In this document: positions 17,152 through 26,462 of the stretch, piece by piece | Numbering within the stretch: the stretch's first letter is position 1 | Layout: each line of letters starts with the position of its first letter | Assembly (NCBI RefSeq): GCF_006539285.1 | Contig: NZ_BJMS01000010.1 | Span: 1 to 56,742 of the forward strand | DNA length: 56,742 nt | Direction: 5' to 3' | DNA from: Sporolactobacillus inulinus | GTDB lineage: Bacteria; Bacillota; Bacilli; Bacillales; Sporolactobacillaceae | The notes under the pieces: generated by a model | What the model was told of the DNA's origin: nothing | Seen by the model: the letters and a program-made list of their open reading frames with translations, nothing else | Databases searched by the model: none | Made by a program: the position numbers and the translations under genes

Positions 17152-17850
17152 CTAATCGAGTTTGCCTAGCCAATTATACGTCGGCATTTTCGGAACATCG
17201 CTTTTTTCTTGATTGGTCCCTGTATTGTGATGCTGGTGGGCTCTGATTTTTTCACCATGTTTCTTGGCTTGATCCAATGTTTTGATCCCGTTTTTCTTCC
17301 AGTCAAATAAAATTCGATCTATATAACGGAAATTGATTTTTCCGGATAGAACTGCTTCACGCAAGGCGCCTTTGATCAACGTTGGCGAATGGTGATCTTG
17401 ATCCAGCCACATCGCAAGCGTCTCGCACTCAATTGGCGAAAGTGGTCTTCCAAATTCATTTTCAAACAACGTATACAGCTTATCATCGTTTTCTGTTGAC
17501 ACCTTGCTCACCCTTTTTGAGTAAGCGGCGCGAATCAGCTTGTTCCAAAGTGGTTCCAAAGAGTATGCTTCAGAATAAATTTTACGATCATTTTTTTGTA
17601 TGATTGCCAAATAGCCGCGTTGGATTAAGCTACGCAGACAATCCGCGCACGCAGTTTCGTCAAAACTCATTCTGCTCGCCAAATCGTCAAACGTTGGAAA
17701 ATCGTCACCTTTACTTAGAAATGAGTGGATTTGAATCAGCACCATACATTCCTGCTCATTCAAACCAATACCATGATAGTTTTCAATAAGTAGTGACGGG
17801 ACAGTGACACTGCCCTTCTCGACGAGTTCAAGCATGAAATTCATATCCAT
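17152..17850 (-). CDS. dnaD: Replication initiation protein DnaD
   Basis: DnaD remodels origin and restart complexes so that DnaB and the helicase can be loaded. The 232-residue product has the N-terminal winged-helix domain (residues 1-110), a linker, and the C-terminal DnaB/DnaD domain with FGRPLSPIECETLAMWL near 125 and the late YIDRILFDWKKNGIKT motif near 185. It ends MPTYNWLGKLD; YNWL is a common DnaD tail. I start at ATG 17850 after GAGGTG; six further upstream codons span that site. It sits between asnS and nth as in B. subtilis. Confidence 0.93.
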   Translation of the reverse strand: MDMNFMLELVEKGSVTVPSLLIENYHGIGLNEQECMVLIQIHSFLSKGDDFPTFDDLASRMSFDETACADCLRSLIQRGYLAIIQKNDRKIYSEAYSLEPLWNKLIRAAYSKRVSKVSTENDDKLYTLFENEFGRPLSPIECETLAMWLDQDHHSPTLIKGALREAVLSGKINFRYIDRILFDWKKNGIKTLDQAKKHGEKIRAHQHHNTGTNQEKSDVPKMPTYNWLGKLD

Positions 17851-17946
17851 AATTCGATGACACCTCATTATCCATTATAGCATGGATCATCACAGACTGC
17901 GGTCATGTACTGATGGAGATTCTCTCTAGTTGCACCGCAAAAAGAG

Positions 17947-17976
17947 TAAGAGACTCGGGAACACCCGAGTCTCTGA
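17947..17976 (-). terminator. Hairpin after asnS, probable partial terminator
   Basis: AGAGACTCGGG/CCCGAGTCTCT forms a strong stem on the minus strand, followed by TTACTCTTTTT. dnaD lies 97 bases further on the same strand, so this may only reduce read-through from asnS. Confidence 0.7.
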
Positions 17977-17994
17977 TCATCATAATAACTTCGA

Positions 17995-19287
17995 TTAAGG
18001 ATAGATACGGTTCAACAATCTCGGGAACGGGATGGTCTCACGGATGTGATCCAATCCGCAAATCCATGCGATTGCTCGTTCTAGACCCAACCCGAATCCT
18101 GAATGCGGAACCGTGCCGTATTGGCGAAGTTCCAGATACCACTGGTACGCAGGATCCGTAAGATGGAACGCTTCATAGCGCTTCTTCATCAGGTCCAGAT
18201 CATCGATTCGCTGGCTTCCGCCAATAATTTCACCATAGCCTTCCGGTGCCAAAAGATCGGCGCAAAGAACGACATCGTCACGTTCAGGATCCGGTTTCAT
18301 ATAGAATGCCTTAACTTTTGTCGGGTATTTCGTAACGAAAACCGGGACATCGAAATGTTCAGCAATTGCTGTTTCATGAGGTGAACCAAAATCGTCGCCC
18401 CATTCGATATCGTCAAATCCTTCTTTCTTTAAGAAGTCAATCGCTTCATCATAGCTGATTCGCGGGAACGGCGCTTTAATCTTCTCCAGTCTTGTCGTGT
18501 CACGCCCAATCGCTTTAAGCTCCGGTTGACAATGGTTCAGAACACGTTGAACAAGATAAGACACATAGTTTTCTTGGACCTTTAGATTTTCCTCATGATC
18601 GCAGAAGGCCATTTCCGGTTCAATCATCCAGAATTCAATCAAATGCCGCCGTGTTTTCGACTTTTCAGCACGAAATGCCGGTCCAAACGAGAATACCTTT
18701 CCAAAAGCCATTGCAGCAGCTTCCATATACAGCTGCCCGCTTTGCGAGAGATACGCATCACGATCGAAATATTTTGTATGGAAGAGATCGGTGGTTCCTT
18801 CTGCTGAACTTCCGGTCAGAATCGGCGGATCAACTTTAATAAAGCCATGATCATTAAAGAAATCATAAGTTGCTTTGATCACTTCATTGCGAATGCGTAA
18901 AATGGCATGCTGCCTACTGGAACGCAGCCACAGATGCCGGTGATCCATCAAGAACTCAACACCGTGCTCCTTAGGGGTGATCGGGTAATCATGCGCCATT
19001 TGAATAATTTCCAGGTCAGTGACCGTTAACTCAAATCCACTTGGCGCGCGTTTATCTTCGCGAACACTCCCCGTAACATAGAGCGAGCTTTCTTGCGTCA
19101 ATTCTTTCGCCGTTTCCCAATTTTCTTCACTAATTTCATTTTTTAGAACGACGCCTTGAATAAATCCAGTACCGTCCCGAAGTTCCAAGAAGGCAATTTT
19201 ACCGCTTGATCGTTTGTTGGCCAGCCATGCACCAATGGTCACTTCATCGCCTAAATGATTTTTCACTTCAGAAATTCTTACATTCAT
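17995..19287 (-). CDS. asnS: Asparaginyl-tRNA synthetase
   Basis: This class IIb synthetase charges tRNA-Asn. The 430-residue product has an N-terminal OB-fold anticodon-binding domain (residues 1-110) and a catalytic core with the class II motifs: [24 protein letters not shown] (motif 1), [25 protein letters not shown] (motif 2) and [16 protein letters not shown] (motif 3). It starts at ATG 19287 behind GGGGGTTGTGG. It is third in the ypmB-aspB-asnS-dnaD-nth-ypoC order; pairing with aspB links aspartate/asparagine supply to charging. Confidence 0.96.
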   Translation of the reverse strand: MNVRISEVKNHLGDEVTIGAWLANKRSSGKIAFLELRDGTGFIQGVVLKNEISEENWETAKELTQESSLYVTGSVREDKRAPSGFELTVTDLEIIQMAHDYPITPKEHGVEFLMDHRHLWLRSSRQHAILRIRNEVIKATYDFFNDHGFIKVDPPILTGSSAEGTTDLFHTKYFDRDAYLSQSGQLYMEAAAMAFGKVFSFGPAFRAEKSKTRRHLIEFWMIEPEMAFCDHEENLKVQENYVSYLVQRVLNHCQPELKAIGRDTTRLEKIKAPFPRISYDEAIDFLKKEGFDDIEWGDDFGSPHETAIAEHFDVPVFVTKYPTKVKAFYMKPDPERDDVVLCADLLAPEGYGEIIGGSQRIDDLDLMKKRYEAFHLTDPAYQWYLELRQYGTVPHSGFGLGLERAIAWICGLDHIRETIPFPRLLNRIYP

Positions 19288-19318
19288 TTTTCCACAACCC
19301 CCGAATTCATATAACTGA

Positions 19319-20503
19319 TTACTTTGTATGTTCTTTAATAAAATGTTCGATGCGATCGAGCGCTTTTTCCAAATTATCTAAGGATGTCGCATAGGATAAG
19401 CGGATATAATCAGGCATACCGAACCCTGCACCGGGAACCACGGCAACCTTTTCTTCGTCTAGTAATGCTTTGACCCAATCTGTAACACATGTAAAACCAC
19501 ATGCATCACTCAATGGTCGTACATTTGGGAAGAGATAAAAGGCACCTTGGGGCTTGACGCAAGTTACACCAGGTAAATTTATCAATCTCGGGTATATTGT
19601 ATTTAATCGTTGTTCAAACGCTTGGCGCATGTCTTCGATACTTTCTTGAGGACCATTATACGCCGCAATTGCCGCATATTGTGACACTGACGCCGGGTTT
19701 GATGTACTGTGACTTGCTATATTGGTCATCGCTTGAATTAAGGCCGCATCCGCTGCCGCATAGCCGATGCGCCAACCAGTCATTGAATGCGACTTAGAGA
19801 CTCCGTTCACAACAACCGTCTGTGCTTTCACCGATTTAGACAATTGTGCAATTGAGAAGAAATGGTTTCCATTATAAACGAGTTTTTCATAGATTTCATC
19901 TGAAATAATCACAAGATCATTTTTCACACAAAATTCAGCAATCGGTTCAAGTTCTTCCTTAGAATAGATCATCCCTGTCGGATTACTTGGCGAATTAATC
20001 AGCACTGCTTTCGTTTTTGCAGTGACTGCTTTTTCCAAATCAGCAACCGTGATTTTGAAATGACTGCGCTCGGAGGTTTCAATTGCAACCGGAACGCCTC
20101 CAGCTAATTTAACCTGTTCCGTGTAGCTTACCCAGTATGGGGCGGGAATAATGACTTCGTCGGATGGATTCAGCAAGGCTTGGAAGAGCAAATAGAGAAC
20201 GTGCTTCGCACCATTTCCAACAATAATTTGATTTCGTTCATAGTCAAATCCTTGATCACGCTTTAATTTCTTAATAATGGCATCCTTCAGTTCTGGAAGA
20301 CCTGCCGAAGGCGTATATTTCGTATGTCCTGCTTGTGCAGCCTCATTTGCGGCATCAATAATAAATTCAGGTGTATTAAAATCTGGCTGTCCTGCCCCTA
20401 GCCCGATGACATCAAACCCACTTGCTTTCAATTCATTTGCCTTCGCTGTAATGGCAAGCGTGCTTGACGGAGTGATCATCTCCGCTCTTCTTGCAAATTG
20501 CAT
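19319..20503 (-). CDS. aspB: Aspartate aminotransferase, class I/II fold
   Basis: This is a PLP enzyme exchanging the amino group between aspartate and 2-oxoglutarate. The 394-residue product closely follows B. subtilis AspB by eye: [30 protein letters not shown], and the PLP lysine in [17 protein letters not shown] near residue 230. It starts at ATG 20503 after GGAGGAAGAG; seven further upstream codons include that site. It lies 31 bases before asnS, almost certainly in one transcript. Confidence 0.93.
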   Translation of the reverse strand: MQFARRAEMITPSSTLAITAKANELKASGFDVIGLGAGQPDFNTPEFIIDAANEAAQAGHTKYTPSAGLPELKDAIIKKLKRDQGFDYERNQIIVGNGAKHVLYLLFQALLNPSDEVIIPAPYWVSYTEQVKLAGGVPVAIETSERSHFKITVADLEKAVTAKTKAVLINSPSNPTGMIYSKEELEPIAEFCVKNDLVIISDEIYEKLVYNGNHFFSIAQLSKSVKAQTVVVNGVSKSHSMTGWRIGYAAADAALIQAMTNIASHSTSNPASVSQYAAIAAYNGPQESIEDMRQAFEQRLNTIYPRLINLPGVTCVKPQGAFYLFPNVRPLSDACGFTCVTDWVKALLDEEKVAVVPGAGFGMPDYIRLSYATSLDNLEKALDRIEHFIKEHTK

Positions 20504-20542
20504 TCTCTCTTCCTCCCTGAACATTTATCAAAATCAGCACGG

Positions 20543-21034
20543 TCACAAATTTAGAATTCGTTGTGCTTCTTTCCCAGAATCAAAATAAAATGAAACATAA
20601 TTATAATGTTGATTCGTGCTTAAAAAGGTAACTTCCCATACCGGATTGCCATTGATTGCCCCGAGTCGAACGGAAATGAGTCGTTTAACATCAAACATTT
20701 GACGTTCAAAAAGGGCCAAGACTTGATTCTTTGTTAGCCCGTCACTTGCTCTGCGTTCAATATAAGCAGCTTTTTTCGAATCGTCGGGCACCCAAAAATA
20801 GACCGTTTTCCCATTTCTTTTTGCCTTCACCACTTGATAGGCATCTGTTCCATGATACGCTGAAACAGAAAGCACGCGATCAAAGGAATAATGCTGCTTT
20901 GCTTTGTCAACCGCTGCTGCCGCGTCACGCGTTTGATCACTCATGTTGCTTGAATACAAATGCCAAGCACCAAAAATCAAGATCAATAACACAGTAAAAG
21001 CAGTGCCATAAATCCATGTTCGTGTTGTTCTCAA
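20543..21034 (-). CDS. ypmB: YpmB-like exported protein (PepSY-like, DUF5590)
   Basis: This 163-residue protein has one N-terminal membrane helix (residues 7-27) and an outside domain resembling a double PepSY fold, with GLTKNQVLALFE near the middle and WEVTFLSTNQHYNYVSFYFDSGKEAQRIL at the end. Its biochemical role is unknown. The identity is supported by position directly before aspB, as in B. subtilis. It starts at TTG 21034, a few bases after CGGGTGA. It is the first gene behind the structured leader. Confidence 0.8.
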   Translation of the reverse strand: MRTTRTWIYGTAFTVLLILIFGAWHLYSSNMSDQTRDAAAAVDKAKQHYSFDRVLSVSAYHGTDAYQVVKAKRNGKTVYFWVPDDSKKAAYIERRASDGLTKNQVLALFERQMFDVKRLISVRLGAINGNPVWEVTFLSTNQHYNYVSFYFDSGKEAQRILNL

Positions 21035-21324
21035 AAAATCACCCGAATCACTTTATGTATCTGGCGAACCACGCGTCACGCGGTGCCGCCATTGCCAAAT
21101 ACTGGCGGGTATTACCCTTACCCTTTCCGTTTAAACTACGCCTACCCAGTTATGGGAAAAAAGCTCCTGAAAACCGACTGATGCATTGCGGGTAAACCCG
21201 GTCTTTCGGGTTTATCTTCATTTGCTCAGCAAAATAATCGTATCGATTCTGCCGGCAGATTGCAAGATCATTTTGTTTGAACCATCCGTTGCCCTCATAC
21301 ACGAACTGCGTGATTCCACCCTTT
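21035..21324 (-). ncRNA. Structured 5' leader of the ypmB-aspB-asnS operon (unassigned cis-RNA)
   Basis: About 290 bases lie between a good promoter and ypmB without an ORF, yet on the minus strand they fold repeatedly. CAAAATGATC pairs with GATTATTTTG (21227-21273) and encloses the palindrome TCTGCCGGCAGA. AAACCCG/CGGGTTT and CCCA/TGGG follow. Near the end TGGCGG (21086-21091) can pair either with upstream CCGCCA (21103-21108) or with downstream TTCGCCA (21062-21068). The stretch GGCGGCACCGCG differs by one base from the T-box core GGTGGCACCGCG. No T run follows, so this is not a clear T-box. Confidence 0.45.
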
Positions 21325-21330
21325 TAAATA

Positions 21331-21339
21331 ATTATAACA
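21331..21339 (-). promoter_or_regulatory. Extended -10 promoter of the ypmB operon
   Basis: TGTTATAAT on the minus strand is a consensus -10 with the TGn extension. No clear -35 is seen. It places the 5' end about 290 bases before ypmB. Confidence 0.6.
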
Positions 21340-21374
21340 AAATGCTGCTCGTTCTGTGCGATAATTGAAACGCT

Positions 21375-22364
21375 TTAATCCCACTCAACATCTGCAGAAT
21401 ATACATTTGCAATGGTTCCATCCGTCTTTTTCAATCGCAGCACTCCGTCATCATTAATCCCCAATGCCGTACCAATGAGAACGCGTCCCCCAGGTTGACG
21501 TACTTTTATCTGTTTTCCTAAATTCAGCGCACGCTTTTCCCAAAGCGGTCGTATTTTTTTAAATCCTTCGCTCAAATACAACTGATACAGCGTCTCAAAC
21601 GAAGCGAAAAATTGCTGCACAATCGGCGCTAAGGCAAACTGTTTTCCTGTCAGCGATGCAAAGGAGGCTGCCTCGCTTTTTATTGGATCGGGAAAAGCAG
21701 TTGTATTGACATTAAATCCGATGCCGATTACCACAGCTTTTACATAAGTAGCCTCTGCCATTAGTTCAGTTAAAATTCCGACAAGTTTTTTTCCTTCAAA
21801 CAATAGATCGTTTGGCCATTTGATGCCGCATGACAAGCCTGCCTGTTTTTCAATGGTTTCAGCCGCTGCCACAGCGGTTAGTAATGTAAGCTGCGGCGTT
21901 TGGTCGATCGGAAGCTCCGGTCGCAAAATTAAGCTCAACGCAATGTTCGTCCCACGCTGCGATTGCCACGTATGCCCCAGTCTTCCACGCCCGCTTGTCT
22001 GTTCATTGGTTAGTACAACGGTTCCGTGCTCAGCACCTTCATCAGCAAGGCGCAGCGCTTTTTTCTGTGTTGATCCTATTGAGTCATAAAAACAGATGTG
22101 TCGCCCAATTACCTTTGTTGTTAGATGGGCGCTTACCGCTGCTTCACTTAATCCCATTGGGGCATCAATAAGCTTATAGCCTTTTTTTTGTACCGATGAG
22201 ATCCGATACCCTTCAGCGATTAGTGATTGAATGTGCTTCCATACTGCCGTTCGTGAGCAGCCGATGTGTTCAGAGATCCATTGTCCGGAAAGAAATTGAT
22301 CATTGTGTGTATAGAGCAGTTTTAGAATTGCTCCTTTTGTTGAGTGCTCCACTCTTTGAACCAT
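21375..22364 (-). CDS. birA: Biotin-protein ligase and biotin operon repressor
   Basis: BirA attaches biotin to the carrier subunit of acetyl-CoA carboxylase and represses biotin genes. Of 329 residues, the first 65 form a winged helix (IGCSRTAVWKHIQSLIAEGY). The ligase domain carries TSGRGRLGHTWQS near residue 125, KWPNDLL near 185 and KLVGILTE, and a C-terminal SH3-like domain follows. It starts at ATG 22364 after GGAGGAG and overlaps the end of cca by 43 bases, as in B. subtilis where cca and birA are adjacent. Confidence 0.95.
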   Translation of the reverse strand: MVQRVEHSTKGAILKLLYTHNDQFLSGQWISEHIGCSRTAVWKHIQSLIAEGYRISSVQKKGYKLIDAPMGLSEAAVSAHLTTKVIGRHICFYDSIGSTQKKALRLADEGAEHGTVVLTNEQTSGRGRLGHTWQSQRGTNIALSLILRPELPIDQTPQLTLLTAVAAAETIEKQAGLSCGIKWPNDLLFEGKKLVGILTELMAEATYVKAVVIGIGFNVNTTAFPDPIKSEAASFASLTGKQFALAPIVQQFFASFETLYQLYLSEGFKKIRPLWEKRALNLGKQIKVRQPGGRVLIGTALGINDDGVLRLKKTDGTIANVYSADVEWD

Positions 22365-23536
22365 AATCGAATCTCCTCCGTCTCATTTTTTACCCGCTCA
22401 TTGACTACTTCACGCTCGAGTTCACTGATCACTTGAGCAAGCCATGGTCCCGGTCGTTTGTTGGCCCACTGTTTGAATTCATTTCCAGTTGCGGCAAGTT
22501 CCGCTCGCGAATGAATCGGACATGCTTCCCATATCCTCCTGACGTCACATTCCCGATCAGCCAAGCTGCTTTGCGAAATCATTCCCAGTGCAGCGCATAC
22601 ACGATCAGCAGCATTGGCATTGTCCTGCCCCGCTGAATAAACCGCTTCTCTCGTCCACGCTTGCGCCTTGCGCAGTTGCAACAAATCTAAAAGACGGGCG
22701 GTTTGCTGTCGCAGGCGGTTGGACCACTTCCATGCTTTTGCAAAGGCATGGCTGTCCTTGATGCCAAGTGCGGAAAGAAATGCAGTCCATCGCTCAGCAT
22801 CAGAACGAAGCACAGTAAAATGAACGTCAAGGACCTCCTTAGCATCTGCCTGCTCAAGCAGCGGCAGTACATGGATGCACTGCGTTTCAAAAAGCAGCCG
22901 GAGCGCTTGAGTCACCGCTTTTCCCGCAAGCAGACGCGTCATTTCCTGATTCACCCGTTCAATGGAAATATTTTTTAATAGCGCTGCCTGCTTGCGAAAA
23001 GCGTGACACTCACTGCTGCCAAGTGTAAATTCAAGCTCTGATGCAAAGCGCATCCCACGCATGATGCGCAGCGGATCCTCAGTGATCCGCTCCTCAGCAC
23101 ACCCCACTGTGCGAATGCGTTTCATGCGCAGATCACGTTGTCCATTGAATAAGTCAATGATTTTTCCCGTTCGATCCATTGCTAAAGCATTGATGGTGAA
23201 ATCACGCCGCATCAAATCCTGATCCACCGAGGACACAAAAGCAACCTGACTGGGATGGCGATAATCCTCATAAGCTGCTTCGGAACGAAACGTGGTGACT
23301 TCATAAGTTTTTCCGCCTGAAAGAACGGCAACCGTACCGTGATCGATGCCAACCGGTATGGTCCGTTTAAATAGAGAGACAACGTCAGCTGGCCGCGCCG
23401 ACGTTGCAATATCAATATCATGGATTGGTCGCCCAAGCAAATAATCGCGTACTGCTCCGCCAACAATATACGCATCAAATCCATGTGTGATTAATTGATC
23501 AAGTAATTGTGCAGCTTGCTTAAAAGGAAAACGCAA
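22322..23536 (-). CDS. cca: CCA-adding tRNA nucleotidyltransferase
   Basis: This enzyme builds or repairs the CCA end of tRNAs. The 404-residue product is a class II CCA enzyme: GGAVRDYLLGRPIHDIDIATSA with the metal-binding DxD is at residues 26-47, RRDFTINALAMD near 110, and EDPLRIMRGMRFASEL near 160. The C-terminal helical body is more variable. It starts at TTG 23536, six bases after GAGGTG. bshB1 and bshA, which precede cca in B. subtilis, are absent; mgsA is next. Confidence 0.94.
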   Translation of the reverse strand: MRFPFKQAAQLLDQLITHGFDAYIVGGAVRDYLLGRPIHDIDIATSARPADVVSLFKRTIPVGIDHGTVAVLSGGKTYEVTTFRSEAAYEDYRHPSQVAFVSSVDQDLMRRDFTINALAMDRTGKIIDLFNGQRDLRMKRIRTVGCAEERITEDPLRIMRGMRFASELEFTLGSSECHAFRKQAALLKNISIERVNQEMTRLLAGKAVTQALRLLFETQCIHVLPLLEQADAKEVLDVHFTVLRSDAERWTAFLSALGIKDSHAFAKAWKWSNRLRQQTARLLDLLQLRKAQAWTREAVYSAGQDNANAADRVCAALGMISQSSLADRECDVRRIWEACPIHSRAELAATGNEFKQWANKRPGPWLAQVISELEREVVNERVKNETEEIRLWFKEWSTQQKEQF

Positions 23537-23572
23537 AAGGACACCTCATTTATTTCAATACAAAAACTGTGC

Positions 23573-23986
23573 TTATTTATTTTCTTTGTTCTGATGCAGA
23601 AGCTCTCGCCAATGCAGCTCGCCATGCATCAATGCATACATCAAAATCTCTGCTGAAGCGAGATTTGTCGCAAGCGGAATACGGTATACGTCGCTTAATC
23701 GCAGCAGAGCATTAACATCAGGCTCATGCGGCTGAGCAGTCAGCGGATCGCGAAGAAAGACAACCAAATCCATTTGATTGGCGGCAATCATTGCACCAAT
23801 CTGCTGATCACCGCCTAGCGGTCCCGATTGAAAGCGATGAACCGTTAAGCCTGTCGCCTCCATCACCTTCAATCCTGTTGTTCCAGTCGCATACAATTCA
23901 TGCTTTTTTAATAGTGATTTATAGGCGATGGTAAAATTGACCATTTCCGGTTTCTTCTTATCATGGGCAATCAATGCAATCTTCAT
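23573..23986 (-). CDS. mgsA: Methylglyoxal synthase
   Basis: MgsA converts dihydroxyacetone phosphate to methylglyoxal and phosphate, a glycolytic overflow route. The 137-residue product has the family blocks [12 protein letters not shown] at the start, ATGTTG near residue 35, [11 protein letters not shown] near 55 with the catalytic aspartate region, and [15 protein letters not shown] near 77. It starts at ATG 23986. It lies between dapB and cca, the same order as B. subtilis. Confidence 0.95.
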   Translation of the reverse strand: MKIALIAHDKKKPEMVNFTIAYKSLLKKHELYATGTTGLKVMEATGLTVHRFQSGPLGGDQQIGAMIAANQMDLVVFLRDPLTAQPHEPDVNALLRLSDVYRIPLATNLASAEILMYALMHGELHWRELLHQNKENK

Positions 23987-24029
23987 GCGTTTAGAACACC
24001 TCGACCCTTTGGATGCTCGTCCATGTCAT

Positions 24030-24842
24030 TTAATCAAGAATATTTTCAAGTCCATATACTAATGTTTCTAAATCCATTACTGTCTCTGCCGCATAATGCA
24101 CACCGTTCATGAATGAAGCACGATCCATGGAATCATGACGAAGCGTGAGCAGCTCTCCTTTACCGCCGAAAAGGACTTCTTGATGGGCGATTAACCCAGG
24201 AAGACGAACACTGTGAATCCGCATTCCTTCATAATCAGCGCCGCGTGCGCCTGGAAGTGTCTCTTTTTCATCGGCTGCACCTTGTTTTTTTGCTTGGCGT
24301 GTTTTTGTCATCAGTTCAGCTGTTTTAACAGCTGTTCCAGATGGCGCATCCTTCTTCTTATCATGATGCAATTCAATAATTTCTGCATCGGGGAAATACT
24401 TTGCAGCCATTTGACTGAACTTCATCACAAGCACGGCACCGATTGCAAAATTTGGGGCAATGATGCCGCCAAGTTTTTTTTGATCCATTTGTGCACGGTA
24501 TGCCGCAACTTCATCATTGCTGAATCCGGATGTACCGATAACCGGACGTACGCCATAATCAATTGCCTTTTGAAGATTGCGTTTTCCTGACTCAGGATTG
24601 GTGAAGTCAATCAGGACATCCGCTTGCTCATTCGAAAAACAAGCGTCAATGTCCGTATAAATCTTTGCACTTGCTTCCTCTGCTCCTGGAACCAGCTCTG
24701 AAACACGTGCGCCATCATGACCATGGTCAACCGCAGCCACCAGTGTCAGATCGGGCGCCTTCTCGATCATACGAATGGTTTCCGAACCCATTCGTCCTCT
24801 CGGTCCGGCTACAATAATGCGAAGTTCTTTTTTCTCAGTCAT
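24030..24842 (-). CDS. dapB: 4-hydroxy-tetrahydrodipicolinate reductase
   Basis: DapB makes tetrahydrodipicolinate, feeding lysine, diaminopimelate for cell wall, and dipicolinate for spores. The 270-residue product has the nucleotide-binding GPRGRMGSETI at residues 12-22, DFTNPES near 95, GTSGF near 120, ELHHDKKKDAPSGTA near 175 with the catalytic histidine, and NGVHYAAE at the end. I chose ATG 24842 with AGGAAC upstream; an in-frame extension of 16 codons is unlikely. ypjD is 19 bases upstream. Confidence 0.95.
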   Translation of the reverse strand: MTEKKELRIIVAGPRGRMGSETIRMIEKAPDLTLVAAVDHGHDGARVSELVPGAEEASAKIYTDIDACFSNEQADVLIDFTNPESGKRNLQKAIDYGVRPVIGTSGFSNDEVAAYRAQMDQKKLGGIIAPNFAIGAVLVMKFSQMAAKYFPDAEIIELHHDKKKDAPSGTAVKTAELMTKTRQAKKQGAADEKETLPGARGADYEGMRIHSVRLPGLIAHQEVLFGGKGELLTLRHDSMDRASFMNGVHYAAETVMDLETLVYGLENILD

Positions 24843-24861
24843 GTTATTTGAGTTCCTTTCC

Positions 24862-25185
24862 TTATTTTCTTGTCCACCGATCCTTGTCACGCGTTTGGAA
24901 TTTATCCAACACCGTTGTCAAAGCTTGTCCTAAATCAATATGCAGACTGTTCGCCATGCAGATGACGACAAAGAGCAAGTCGCCAAGCTCTTCTTCAACG
25001 GTTTTTTCAGCTTCGGTCGGTTTCTTTTTCTTCTCGCCATAATAATGATTTATTTCTCGCGCCAGTTCACCGAGCTCTTCCGTCAATCGAGCAGTAAGCG
25101 CTAGCGGCGAAAAATAACCTTCTTTAAATTGGCCGATGTATGCGTCGACATCATCTTGAAACTTTTTTAATGGTTTCTGTTCCAT
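24862..25185 (-). CDS. ypjD: MazG-like nucleotide pyrophosphohydrolase (YpjD type)
   Basis: This is a small all-alpha NTP pyrophosphohydrolase of 107 residues. The metal-binding ExxE...ExxD pattern is present as LTEELGELAREI near residue 36 and VEEELGDLLFVV near 68. Members clear non-canonical nucleotides or reduce NTP pools; the actual substrate is not known. It starts at ATG 25185 after GTGAGGGGA. It heads the dapB group, as in B. subtilis. Confidence 0.88.
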   Translation of the reverse strand: MEQKPLKKFQDDVDAYIGQFKEGYFSPLALTARLTEELGELAREINHYYGEKKKKPTEAEKTVEEELGDLLFVVICMANSLHIDLGQALTTVLDKFQTRDKDRWTRK

Positions 25186-25316
25186 AACAATCCCCTCACC
25201 CCTGCTTTTCCATTTTAGCGAAAAAAAGAGCGGTATGCCAAAAAAACACTGATTGCAGTTGGATTATACCACTGTTTTCCATCCGATGAAAATCATTCAA
25301 AGAAATTGTTTTATCA

Positions 25317-25345
25317 TTGCCGCTTCATGGGTATTGAAGTATTAT
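25317..25345 (+). promoter_or_regulatory. Promoter of the YitT-family gene
   Basis: TTGCCG (25317-25322) and TATTAT (25340-25345) are 17 bases apart, with the start codon 54 bases downstream. Confidence 0.45.
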
Positions 25346-25399
25346 TTTGTAAACCGTATGATTAAGGTTGCGACTTTGATACGAAAGGGCTGTAGGTAC

Positions 25400-26296
25400 A
25401 TGAAACTCAATTTACAAGCAAAAAATATTCTCTTTATTCTGCTTGGGGCAGCCGTGTTTTCATTTGGGTTAGTGAATTTCAATATGAAAAATACATTGGC
25501 CGAGGGCGGGGTTACCGGCATTAACCTGATTTTATATAATTTAGTATCGTTTGATCCCGCAATAAGCAATATTGTGATTAATATTCCTTTATTTTTCGCA
25601 GGCTGGCGATTCTTTCGGAGAAATGAATTTATTTATACATTGATTGGAACGTTCTCCCTCTCAGTGTTCCTTTTTATCTTTCAGCATTGGATTACCTTTG
25701 ATTTTTCATTAAAGCATGATCTGCTCCTTGCTGCACTCTTTGCCGGTGCTTTCATCGGCAGTGGACTGGGCATCATTTTTCGCTATGGAGGAACCACCGG
25801 CGGAACGGATATCATTGCGCGCATTACCCATAAAAAATATGGGTGGGCGATGAGCAAAACGATGCTCGTTCTTGACGCGATCATCATTGTTCTTTCACTA
25901 TGCTACTTGGACTATCGGCAAATGATGTACACATTGGTCGCTGTGTTTGTCGGTGCGCGTATGATTGATGTGATTCAAAAAGGCGCTTATGCCGCAAAAG
26001 CAGTTATGATTTTCTCAAAACAGAGCGATCAGATTGCAGATCAAATTATTCAATTGTTCGATCGAAGTGTTACGCTCATTGACGGAAAGGGCGGCTACAC
26101 GGGGAGGAAGATGAATATACTTTATTGCGTTGTCAGCCCCAATGAAGTGTTCCGTCTAAAAAGCTTGATCCATGAAATTGATCCCAATGCCTTTGTTACG
26201 GTCAATGACGTTCACGAAGTCTTCGGAGAAGGATTTTCGATCAATGATGCCGATAACGGATTAAATCAGCGGCAGCCTAAAAAAAACAATGAATGA
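25400..26296 (+). CDS. YitT family membrane protein (DUF161 plus DUF2179; YpjC-like)
   Basis: The 298-residue product has five or so membrane helices (ILFILLGAAVFSFGLVNF onward) with the family segment GGVTGINLILYN and FRYGGTTGGTDIIARI near residue 135, then a soluble C-terminal DUF2179 domain (about 215-285) with CVVSPNEVFRLKSLIHEIDPNAFV. The function is unknown; transport has been proposed for the family. ATG 25400 is preferred; 49 upstream codons in frame carry no ribosome binding site and cover the promoter. B. subtilis has ypjC next to ypjD, matching this layout. Confidence 0.88.
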   Translation: MKLNLQAKNILFILLGAAVFSFGLVNFNMKNTLAEGGVTGINLILYNLVSFDPAISNIVINIPLFFAGWRFFRRNEFIYTLIGTFSLSVFLFIFQHWITFDFSLKHDLLLAALFAGAFIGSGLGIIFRYGGTTGGTDIIARITHKKYGWAMSKTMLVLDAIIIVLSLCYLDYRQMMYTLVAVFVGARMIDVIQKGAYAAKAVMIFSKQSDQIADQIIQLFDRSVTLIDGKGGYTGRKMNILYCVVSPNEVFRLKSLIHEIDPNAFVTVNDVHEVFGEGFSINDADNGLNQRQPKKNNE

Positions 26297-26337
26297 AAAG
26301 CATGATCAAAGGGTTCAGATATATACGCAGTTTAACG

Positions 26338-26376
26338 AAAAACAGATCGAGCATGATCGCTCGATCTGTTTTTGTT
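26338..26376 (+). terminator. Rho-independent terminator
   Basis: AACAGATCGAGC pairs with GCTCGATCTGTT, followed by a T run. It closes the YitT-family transcript and, with its A run, may also act on the amidase gene. Confidence 0.85.
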
Positions 26377-26462
26377 CTCTCAAAATAAGAAGTATACAAT
26401 TTTTGGCAAATCCTAAACGCATGAAGCCCATGTGCACATAGGCGCATCAAAACTATTTTTCG

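Noticed and set aside
21186-21368. 60-codon plus-strand ORF in the ypmB leader
   Set aside because: It lacks a ribosome binding site, crosses the promoter of the ypmB operon, and its product has no protein-like pattern.
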